A stretch of 8,385 nucleotides of DNA. Source: Actinomycetota bacterium (GTDB taxonomy: Bacteria; Actinomycetota; Humimicrobiia; Humimicrobiales; Humimicrobiaceae). A model generated the notes under the pieces. That model did not search any database. It was given only the letters and a program-made list of their open reading frames with translations, and was not told the DNA's origin. The DNA lies in NCBI GenBank assembly GCA_016927635.1, contig JAFGMJ010000262.1, positions 1 to 8,385 on the forward strand. Reading direction: 5' to 3'. This document shows positions 1-5,804 of the stretch, in pieces (positions within the stretch are counted from its first letter, which is position 1; each line of letters begins with the position of its first letter). Position numbers and translations under genes: made by a program.

Positions 1-144
1 AAATAAAAATCCGTAACCCGGCATGATAACAATAGTTTCAACGCCTGCTTTTTTTAAAGCCTGCGGCAGCGCTCCTGCAACATCGGCAAGCCCGCCTGTT
101 TTTGCAAATGGAACTGCTTCTGAAACACACATGGCCACTTTCAT
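1..144 (-). CDS. glgA: Glycogen synthase (ADP-glucose type), N-terminal fragment
   Basis: Transfers glucose from ADP-glucose to the non-reducing end of a growing alpha-1,4-glucan in the cytoplasm (GT5 family). Only the first 48 codons are present; the gene continues beyond the left edge, so the catalytic C-terminal half cannot be judged. The start codon is the ATG whose plus-strand complement is CAT at 142-144. Translation opens with [20 protein letters not shown], then [10 protein letters not shown]. The KTGGL motif is the ADP-glucose binding signature, and its lysine is residue 15, the same position as Lys15 of E. coli GlgA, which supports this start. An AAAGGA ribosome binding site lies 10 nt upstream. 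It is divergent from glgB and shares a short control region with it. The family assignment is secure despite the short fragment. Confidence 0.93.
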   Translation of the reverse strand, partial: MKVAMCVSEAVPFAKTGGLADVAGALPQALKKAGVETIVIMPGYGFLF

Positions 145-154
145 ATATTATTTA

Positions 155-160
155 TCCTTT
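155..160 (-). promoter_or_regulatory. Ribosome binding site of glgA
   Basis: Plus-strand TCCTTT reads AAAGGA on the minus strand, 10 nt before the glgA ATG. It is a good Shine-Dalgarno match and fixes the start of the truncated gene. Confidence 0.6.
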
Positions 161-190
161 CAGATAGGTAACGGTTTTTTATTATTTCAT

Positions 191-200
191 ATATGCATAT
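191..200. repeat. Perfect 10-bp palindrome ATATGCATAT in the glgA leader
   Basis: ATATGCATAT is its own reverse complement and overlaps a second palindrome, CATATATG (188-195). It lies just inside the predicted glgA transcript start and upstream of glgB, where an operator could act. In such AT-rich DNA a 10-bp palindrome can also occur by chance. Confidence 0.3.
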
Positions 201-207
201 GTTTTTA

Positions 208-235
208 AATATACCACATTGAAATGAAGCTGCAA
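208..235 (-). promoter_or_regulatory. Candidate glgA promoter
   Basis: On the minus strand, TTGCAG (plus 230-235) and TATATT (plus 208-213) are separated by 16 nt. The -10 box is preceded by TGG, giving an extended -10 (TGnTATATT). This would put the transcript start near plus position 200, with a leader of about 55 nt. The -35 matches consensus at only three of six positions, so the call rests mainly on the extended -10 and on its place in a divergent intergenic region. Confidence 0.35.
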
Positions 236-268
236 TAAGCGAAAAAATCATTGCATGCAGGCAAAACA

Positions 269-2305
269 ATGATATACAAAGCATTGCAGTTATTGTATCA
301 TTTTATTTATATGAAAGAGCATGCAGACAAAAATATCCCCGTGATAAGCCATTTGACTGAATATGATATTTATCTTTTCAAGAACGGCTCTCATTACAGG
401 CTTTATGAAAAGATGGGCGCACATTCAGGAAATATATATGAGCACGATAAAAAAATAAATAAAAAAGGCGTTTATTTTTCAGTTTGGGCCCCCAATGCCA
501 GAAGCGTTTCTGTTGTTGGGGATTTTAACTACTGGAACATATATTCAAATCCAATGGGGCCAAGATGGGACGAGTCAGGAATATGGGAAGTCTTCGTACC
601 AAATGCTGAAGCCGGCATGATGTACAAATTTCATATTAAATCATCTGTGGGCAATTTTGAAATGGATAAGCTTGACCCCTTTTCTTTTTACAGTGAGACT
701 CCCCCAAAAACAGCATCTGTTGTCTGGAACACAGATTATAACTGGAAAGACTCTTCGTGGATGGACAAAAGGCATATTTATAACAGTCTTGAAAGCCCTT
801 TTTCAATATATGAGCTGCATATTGGCTCCTGGAAAAGAATAGCAATGCAAAACAACAGGTCTCTTACATACAGGGAAATGGCAGAACATCTTTCTGATTA
901 TATTAAAGAGAATGGTTTTACCCATGTTGAATTCATGCCGGTAATGGAACACCCTTTTTACGGTTCATGGGGATACCAGACAACATGCTATTTTGCCCCT
1001 ACTTCCAGGTTCGGCACTCCCCAGGATTTCATGTACCTTGTTGACTGCCTGCATAATAATGATATCGGAGTAATACTTGACTGGGTCCCCTCTCATTTTC
1101 CAAATGATCTCCATGCGCTTGCATTATTTGACGGCACCGAACTATATGAGCATAAAGACCCGAAAAAGGGCTTTCACCCTGACTGGAAAAGCCTGATATT
1201 TAACTATGGCCGCCGTGAAGTTAAGGAATTCCTTATCAGCAGCGCTCTTTTCTGGCTGGACAAATATCATATTGACGGACTGCGCATAGATGCGGTCGCT
1301 TCAATGCTTTACCTTGATTACTCCCGCAAAGAGGGCGAATGGATACCGAACAAATTCGGGGGAAGGGAAAATCTTGAAGCAATTGATTTTTTAAAAGAGT
1401 TAAACACCGTTATTTATAAAAACTATCCAGATGTACAGACTTTTGCAGAAGAGTCCACTGCATGGCCCGCTGTTACAAAACCCGTACACATGGGGGGACT
1501 TGGTTTCGGCATGAAATGGAACATGGGCTGGATGCATGACAGCCTTCAGTATTTTCAGAGAGACCCCGTTTACAGAAAATACCACCAAAGCGAGCTTACA
1601 TTTGCATTCTGGTATGCATTTTTTGAAAACTTTATTCTTCCGCTTTCACATGACGAAGTGGTTTACGGGAAAAAAAGCCTTCTTGACAAGATGCCCGGCG
1701 ACAATTGGCAGAAGTTTGCAAACCTCAGGCTGCTTTTTGCTTATATGTTTGGCTTTCCCGGCAAAAAACTTCTTTTCATGGGAGCAGAGACCGCACAGCA
1801 AAAGGAATGGCATCACGAGGACAGCATTGACTGGAGCCTCGCCCGGGATTTTTTTCATGCAGGCATTTCAAAACTTATAAAGGATTTAAACAGAATATAT
1901 AAAAATGAGGAAGCTCTGCATGAAAATGATTTTGAACCTGGCGGATTTGAGTGGATAGATTATGGCGATGACAGCCAGAGCACGATTTTTTTTATAAGGA
2001 AATCTTCCGTCAAAAAAAACCCTGCCAACAAAAATACAGCCGCAGGCAAACAAAGCAGCATACTGGTGGCATGCAATTTCACTCCTGCGCCAAGGCATGG
2101 CTACAGGATAGGGGTGCCGAATGAAGGGATCTGGGAAGAAATACTTAACAGTGATGCAGAAGTCTACGGAGGAAGCGGGCAGGGAAATTTCGGCCGAGTC
2201 AAAACAGAAAAAATCCACTCACACGCAAGACCATATTCCTTATCAATAACTCTTCCCCCGCTTGCTGCAGTCTTTCTTAAAAACTCAGAGAATCCCGGAA
2301 GCTGA
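269..2305 (+). CDS. glgB: 1,4-alpha-glucan branching enzyme (GH13)
   Basis: Cleaves alpha-1,4 chains and re-attaches them through alpha-1,6 bonds, branching the polymer made by GlgA. From the ATG at 269 the protein has 678 residues. It is the short form, lacking the extra N-terminal N1 domain. A CBM48-like beta domain lies near residues 65-150 (FSVWAPNA, VVGDFNYW). The GH13 barrel carries all four motifs: DWVPSHFP (271-278), DGLRIDAVAS with nucleophile Asp341, FAEEST with acid/base Glu394, and LPLSHDEVVYGKKSL with His461-Asp462. A C-terminal beta domain follows and includes YGGSGQGN. Oddities are GAETAQQKEW where GGEFGQWxEW is more usual, and a Lys/Asn/Ala-rich insertion near residues 578-597. 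The start is uncertain: ATG 269 has a weak AGG-type site, ATG 311 matches family length better but has no visible site, and TTG 251 is also in frame. It is divergent from glgA. Confidence 0.95.
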   Translation: MIYKALQLLYHFIYMKEHADKNIPVISHLTEYDIYLFKNGSHYRLYEKMGAHSGNIYEHDKKINKKGVYFSVWAPNARSVSVVGDFNYWNIYSNPMGPRWDESGIWEVFVPNAEAGMMYKFHIKSSVGNFEMDKLDPFSFYSETPPKTASVVWNTDYNWKDSSWMDKRHIYNSLESPFSIYELHIGSWKRIAMQNNRSLTYREMAEHLSDYIKENGFTHVEFMPVMEHPFYGSWGYQTTCYFAPTSRFGTPQDFMYLVDCLHNNDIGVILDWVPSHFPNDLHALALFDGTELYEHKDPKKGFHPDWKSLIFNYGRREVKEFLISSALFWLDKYHIDGLRIDAVASMLYLDYSRKEGEWIPNKFGGRENLEAIDFLKELNTVIYKNYPDVQTFAEESTAWPAVTKPVHMGGLGFGMKWNMGWMHDSLQYFQRDPVYRKYHQSELTFAFWYAFFENFILPLSHDEVVYGKKSLLDKMPGDNWQKFANLRLLFAYMFGFPGKKLLFMGAETAQQKEWHHEDSIDWSLARDFFHAGISKLIKDLNRIYKNEEALHENDFEPGGFEWIDYGDDSQSTIFFIRKSSVKKNPANKNTAAGKQSSILVACNFTPAPRHGYRIGVPNEGIWEEILNSDAEVYGGSGQGNFGRVKTEKIHSHARPYSLSITLPPLAAVFLKNSENPGS

Positions 2306-2362
2306 CAAATTCAAAAGCAGCCTGTTTTAATTAACTTATCAGTAATAACAAATAATTATATA

Positions 2363-2385
2363 TGCCATTAAAAACTGCCATTTAA
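2363..2385 (+). repeat. Short direct repeat TGCCATT in the glgB-sortase spacer
   Basis: TGCCATT occurs at 2363-2369 and 2376-2382, each followed by an A/T run, with a 13-bp period. It lies in the 203-nt spacer between glgB and the sortase. The rest of that spacer is AT-rich with no convincing gene, strong terminator or consensus promoter. A helix-period-like spacing is possible for a protein site, but the repeat is short. Confidence 0.25.
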
Positions 2386-2453
2386 TATTTTTGTTTACTG
2401 GCTTATTTTAAAAAACATTAGATTGATTTATGTAAAAGTTTTAAAATTATAAA

Positions 2454-2473
2454 AAATCATGTTTTAATGATTT
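2454..2473 (+). repeat. Inverted repeat AAATCAT-6-ATGATTT before the sortase gene
   Basis: The perfect 7-bp arms AAATCAT (2454-2460) and ATGATTT (2467-2473) flank a 6-nt GTTTTA loop, ending 35 nt before the sortase ATG. The arms have one G/C pair each, so an RNA hairpin would be weak. A DNA operator is the likelier role if it is functional. Confidence 0.3.
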
Positions 2474-2508
2474 AAAAAATATTTTAAATTTTTATGCTTT
2501 GAGACAAT

Positions 2509-3135
2509 ATGTCAAATAAGGGGAAAAAAATTATAAGAATTGTGGGCATTGTGCTCATAGTTATTGGTGTCGGGGTCATAGCTTATCCTTTCTATACCAA
2601 TCTTGTAATGAAAAGACAGGAAGTAGAGATACTCAATGAATGGGAGCAGATATCATCTTTGCAGACGGAACAGCCTGATGTCGAAGAAAGTTTCCAGGAC
2701 AGGGAAGAATTTGAAGCCAAGTCTCTTGTTGTGGATCCCGAAAAAAAGGTGCCGTTTAAGATTACCATACCGGATATAGAAACGGAATGGATAGTAAATG
2801 CAGGAACAGATATTCCAGCCTTAAAAAAAGGGCCCGGCCATTATACGGGCACGGCGCTTCCTGGTGAAACAGGAAGATGTGTCATTGCCGGGCACAGGAC
2901 CACATATGGCGCCCCTTTTAACAGGGTTGACGAACTCCAAACCGGCGATGAGATAATAATTGAGACAATAGGAAATGAGGAGTTTGTATATCTTGTCACA
3001 GAAAAGGAGGAGGTCCCTCCTGAAGATGTGGGCGTGCTCCAGCAGACAGAAAATGCAACTCTTGCCCTGACAACATGTGCCCCCAAGTTCTATGCCACAA
3101 GAAGGCTAATAGTATATGCTGAGCTTAAACAGTGA
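2509..3135 (+). CDS. Class E-like sortase (membrane-anchored transpeptidase)
   Basis: Sortases cleave a C-terminal sorting signal on exported proteins and join the protein to the cell wall or to pilin. The 208-residue product has a basic N-terminus (KGKK), one hydrophobic segment at about residues 8-29, an acidic linker to about residue 80, and a sortase fold to the end, with the catalytic domain outside the membrane. Catalytic residues are visible: His129 in AGHRTTYGAPF, Cys190 in LALTTCAP and Arg199 in TRRLIV. The GHRTTYGAPFNRxDEL wording and the C-to-R spacing match class E sortases, whose known signals are of LAXTG type. One difference is Ala191 where class E usually has His (TCHP). It follows glgB after 203 nt and precedes the GH57 gene by 68 nt. 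No sorting-signal substrate is encoded here. The ATG has only a weak GAGA upstream. Sortase is secure; class E is likely. Confidence 0.9.
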   Translation: MSNKGKKIIRIVGIVLIVIGVGVIAYPFYTNLVMKRQEVEILNEWEQISSLQTEQPDVEESFQDREEFEAKSLVVDPEKKVPFKITIPDIETEWIVNAGTDIPALKKGPGHYTGTALPGETGRCVIAGHRTTYGAPFNRVDELQTGDEIIIETIGNEEFVYLVTEKEEVPPEDVGVLQQTENATLALTTCAPKFYATRRLIVYAELKQ

Positions 3136-3152
3136 CATAGCTTATGATAATA

Positions 3153-3181
3153 TTAACATAACTGCACTTTTTGCAGATAAT
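3153..3181 (+). promoter_or_regulatory. Candidate promoter of the GH57 gene
   Basis: TTAACA (3153-3158) and GATAAT (3176-3181) are each one base from consensus and are separated by exactly 17 nt. A perfect TATAAT at 3181-3186 overlaps but has no good -35. Either choice gives a start near 3188-3193 and a very short leader that crowds the ribosome binding site. That weakens the call, and the GH57 gene may simply be co-transcribed with the sortase. Confidence 0.35.
3162..3176 (+). repeat. 15-bp inverted repeat CTGCA-5-TGCAG between the -35 and -10
   Basis: The arms CTGCA (3162-3166) and TGCAG (3172-3176) flank CTTTT. There is no following T run, so it is not an intrinsic terminator. It fills most of the spacer of the candidate GH57 promoter and touches its -10, a typical place for a repressor operator. 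Confidence 0.35.
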
Positions 3182-3186
3182 ATAAT

Positions 3187-3191
3187 AAGGA
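3187..3191 (+). promoter_or_regulatory. Ribosome binding site of the GH57 gene
   Basis: AAGGA lies 12 nt before the GTG at 3204. The spacing is long but acceptable. It supports the GTG start, which is needed to include the conserved N-terminal HGHFYQP motif beginning at residue 10. Confidence 0.5.
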
Positions 3192-3203
3192 AATTTATAG
3201 CAA

Positions 3204-5768
3204 GTGAATATAAAGCGCCAGATATGTATACACGGACATTTTTACCAGCCGTCCAGGGCAAACCCATGGCTTGAGACAATAGAGATACAGCAGGATGCCT
3301 ATCCTTATCATGACTGGAATGAAAGAATAAATGCAGAGTGTTATGCGGCAAACGGCAGCGCGCACATACTTGACAGGGAAAAAAGAATAAAAAAAATTTT
3401 TAATAATTACTCAAGGATGAGCTTTAATTTCGGTCCTGTGCTTCTTTCATGGATAAAAGCAAATGACAATGATACGTACAATGCAATAATCAGCGCAGAT
3501 AAATCAGCCCAGGAAAGATTCGGGGGCCACGGAAGCGCCATAGCCCAGATCTATAATCATGTGATAATGCCGCTTGCAAGCAAAAAAGACAAATATATAC
3601 AGGTTTGTTGGGCAGTAAGGGATTTTGAGGGCAATTTCGGCAGAAAACCAGAAGGAATATGGCTTTCTGAAGCAGCAGTGGACTACCAGACCCTGGAAGT
3701 ACTGGCAGAATTTGGCATAAAATATACCATACTTTCACCGAATCAGGCATCAGGAATAAGAAGCATGTCTGCTGGCAGCAGCCAGGGCTGGACAGATGTC
3801 AGCAAAGGCGATATAAACACAAGGTTTCCTTATCTTTGCAGATTAAAAAACGGCGCCAGTATTGCAATATTTTTTTATGACAATGAAATATCTACAAAGA
3901 TGTCCTTTGGAAATCTGCTTGAAGATGGAAATACTTTTGTCAAATTCCTGCAGGAAGCCCCGCCTTCACCCCAGGCTGTTAAAGATTTTTCTTTTACAGA
4001 ACTTGTGTGTGTTGCAAGCGACGGTGAAACATTCGGCCACCATCACAGGTTTGGAGATATGGCTCTTGCTTACGCGCTTGAGACTTTTGAGAATTACTAT
4101 CCCCAAACACTGACTGTTTTTGGAAAATACCTTGAAGAAAACCCTCCATCATTTGAAGTCGAGATAAAAGAAAGCTCTTCCTGGAGCTGCAGCCATGGAG
4201 TATGCAGGTGGATGGAGCATTGTGGCTGTGCTGCGGGCGAGGGTAGCGGAAAGGACTGGAACCAAAAATGGAGGACGCCCTTAAGAGAAGCTATAGACAA
4301 CCTGGCAGAAATATCAGAGCATGTTTATGAGACTGAAATGCCAAAATATATAAAAGCCGGTTTTAAAGATATCTGGGAGCCCTTATATAATTATATAGAT
4401 GTAATAAACAACCGCTCAATTCCAAATATAAATGATTTTTTACAGACTTATAAAGAAAATCTTTTCCCGGATAATACTTTAAAAGGCAAAAAAAATGCAA
4501 AAGAGCAGCTAAATACAGATATAAAAGGGTGCTTCATGCTGAAGCTGCTTGAAATGTACAGAAATTCCATGCTTATGCAGTCAAGCGATGCCTGGTTTTT
4601 TGATGATATATCCAGGATAGAAGCAGTACAGGTGTTGCGCCATGCATTAAGGACAATGGAAATTATCAGGGAAATAACACAAAAAGATTATGAACCGGAT
4701 TTTTTAAATATACTTAAAGATGCCAAAAGTAATATATCATCATATGGGGACGGCCAGGAAATATACCAAAAATATGCAAAGCCTGCTAGCTGTGGTTTTG
4801 ACAAAATAATTGCATACCTTGCATTTGAAGCTCTTTTTAAGGAAAACCCTGAAGAAATATTCACATACTGGCTGGCAGGACTTGAAACTGAAGCCTTAAA
4901 AATTGACCATGGCGAAATAATAGCCGGAAAAGCTGAGATTTTTTCAATACTTACCCTTGAAAAAGCCCACGCTTTATTTGTTGCATATAATTTTAAAAAT
5001 AAGGACATACTGAGCCCAAAAAGCGCCTCCGCTTTTGTAAAAATAATGCATGGGGGAAATTTGGAAGCACTTTCCTGTATTTCTGTTCCCTTAAGACAGC
5101 TTGCAGAGCAAAACTATAAAGATATTGATTTTAAAAAAACAAGCCTGGAAAAAATGCTTCGCTTTTATTTTAACGATAATGTGTTTGTGCTGATGGATTT
5201 CTTAAATGACAGGCAGGTCAGCCTTGCCGAAAAAGCTCTTCTTGAAGAGACTGAAAGCATAAAACCTGTACTTTTTAATCTTTTTTCCAATTATGACAAA
5301 ATAATTGCTGATTTGAGCGAAAGAAAGCTGCAAAATTTCTTTCTTGACGGGATATTTCCGTCAATTGAGGAATTCTTAGGCGAGGTTCTTTTATATTACA
5401 AATTCAAGGAAAAAGGCATGAGCAGGCAGAATCTTGAGTACATAAGAAGTATTATTGCAAAAACAAGCACCATTGATTTTATAAACAGGAAAAGCTTTGA
5501 TATCCTTGCAACGCAAAAAATCGATGAGATAGCGGACCTAATATTAATGGAACCGCAAAACACTGAAATGCTTTCCATGCTTGCAGACTTTATAAATCTG
5601 ATTAAGACTGCTGGGCTTGAACCAAATTTCTGGAAAACCCGCAATAAATGCCTGCAGTTAAGAGACATGGCCAAAAGTAATGCCGGATTTTTTAAAAATA
5701 TAAAAAAAGACAGCTGGCTGGCTGAATTTAAGAACCTGCTTGATATACTGGGCATAGCATATGATTAA
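3204..5768 (+). CDS. GH57 glycoside hydrolase with DUF3536-type C-terminal region
   Basis: This 854-residue cytoplasmic protein has no signal peptide or membrane segment. The N-terminal GH57 barrel (about 1-310) shows HGHFYQPSR (10-18), YPYHDWNERINAECY (33-47), GIWLSEAAVD with probable nucleophile Glu156, and ASDGETFGHHH (271-281) with probable acid/base Asp273. A Cys-containing stretch follows (SWSCSHGV to HCGC, Cys329, 334, 340 and 342), then DWNQKWRTPLREA. This wording is characteristic of DUF3536 proteins. Residues from about 360 to the end are largely helical by eye. GH57 includes alpha-amylases, 4-alpha-glucanotransferases and branching enzymes, but I cannot assign the reaction of this subfamily from sequence. 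Position between glgB and malQ, 36 nt before malQ, argues for action on glycogen or its oligosaccharides. The GTG start has AAGGA upstream and begins where the family normally begins. GH57 is secure; the activity is unknown. Confidence 0.92.
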   Translation: MNIKRQICIHGHFYQPSRANPWLETIEIQQDAYPYHDWNERINAECYAANGSAHILDREKRIKKIFNNYSRMSFNFGPVLLSWIKANDNDTYNAIISADKSAQERFGGHGSAIAQIYNHVIMPLASKKDKYIQVCWAVRDFEGNFGRKPEGIWLSEAAVDYQTLEVLAEFGIKYTILSPNQASGIRSMSAGSSQGWTDVSKGDINTRFPYLCRLKNGASIAIFFYDNEISTKMSFGNLLEDGNTFVKFLQEAPPSPQAVKDFSFTELVCVASDGETFGHHHRFGDMALAYALETFENYYPQTLTVFGKYLEENPPSFEVEIKESSSWSCSHGVCRWMEHCGCAAGEGSGKDWNQKWRTPLREAIDNLAEISEHVYETEMPKYIKAGFKDIWEPLYNYIDVINNRSIPNINDFLQTYKENLFPDNTLKGKKNAKEQLNTDIKGCFMLKLLEMYRNSMLMQSSDAWFFDDISRIEAVQVLRHALRTMEIIREITQKDYEPDFLNILKDAKSNISSYGDGQEIYQKYAKPASCGFDKIIAYLAFEALFKENPEEIFTYWLAGLETEALKIDHGEIIAGKAEIFSILTLEKAHALFVAYNFKNKDILSPKSASAFVKIMHGGNLEALSCISVPLRQLAEQNYKDIDFKKTSLEKMLRFYFNDNVFVLMDFLNDRQVSLAEKALLEETESIKPVLFNLFSNYDKIIADLSERKLQNFFLDGIFPSIEEFLGEVLLYYKFKEKGMSRQNLEYIRSIIAKTSTIDFINRKSFDILATQKIDEIADLILMEPQNTEMLSMLADFINLIKTAGLEPNFWKTRNKCLQLRDMAKSNAGFFKNIKKDSWLAEFKNLLDILGIAYD

Positions 5769-5804
5769 AATAAAACTGCAAATATTTATTCCTTAAAACA
5801 GATC

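Noticed and set aside
23..208. A 61-codon plus-strand reading frame at the left edge
   Set aside because: It lies mostly opposite the clear glgA N-terminus, ends in the AT-rich divergent promoter region, and its product resembles no family.
1536..1880. A 114-codon plus-strand frame inside glgB
   Set aside because: It is out of frame within the conserved GH13 barrel coding sequence and shows no domain or start signal.
2254..2305. LPPLA near the GlgB C-terminus as a possible sorting motif
   Set aside because: This is the ordinary last strand of GH13 branching enzymes (LPPLAAVFL); the tail is short and there is no membrane segment.
2301..2328. Possible terminator after glgB (GCTG/CAGC arms, then TTTT)
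   Set aside because: The stem is only 4 bp with a 13-nt loop and a 4-T tract, too weak to call.
2853..2880. LPGETG in the sortase, resembling an LPXTG sorting signal
   Set aside because: It lies within the catalytic domain, just before the active-site His strand, and is not followed by a membrane helix and basic tail.
3162..3176. CTGCA/TGCAG hairpin as a terminator of the sortase gene
   Set aside because: No T tract follows the stem, so it is kept only as an inverted repeat.
5396..5755. A 119-codon minus-strand frame opposite the GH57 gene
   Set aside because: It is an antisense shadow of a strongly supported gene. The product is an odd Ser/Leu/Ile-rich string with no motif or ribosome site.
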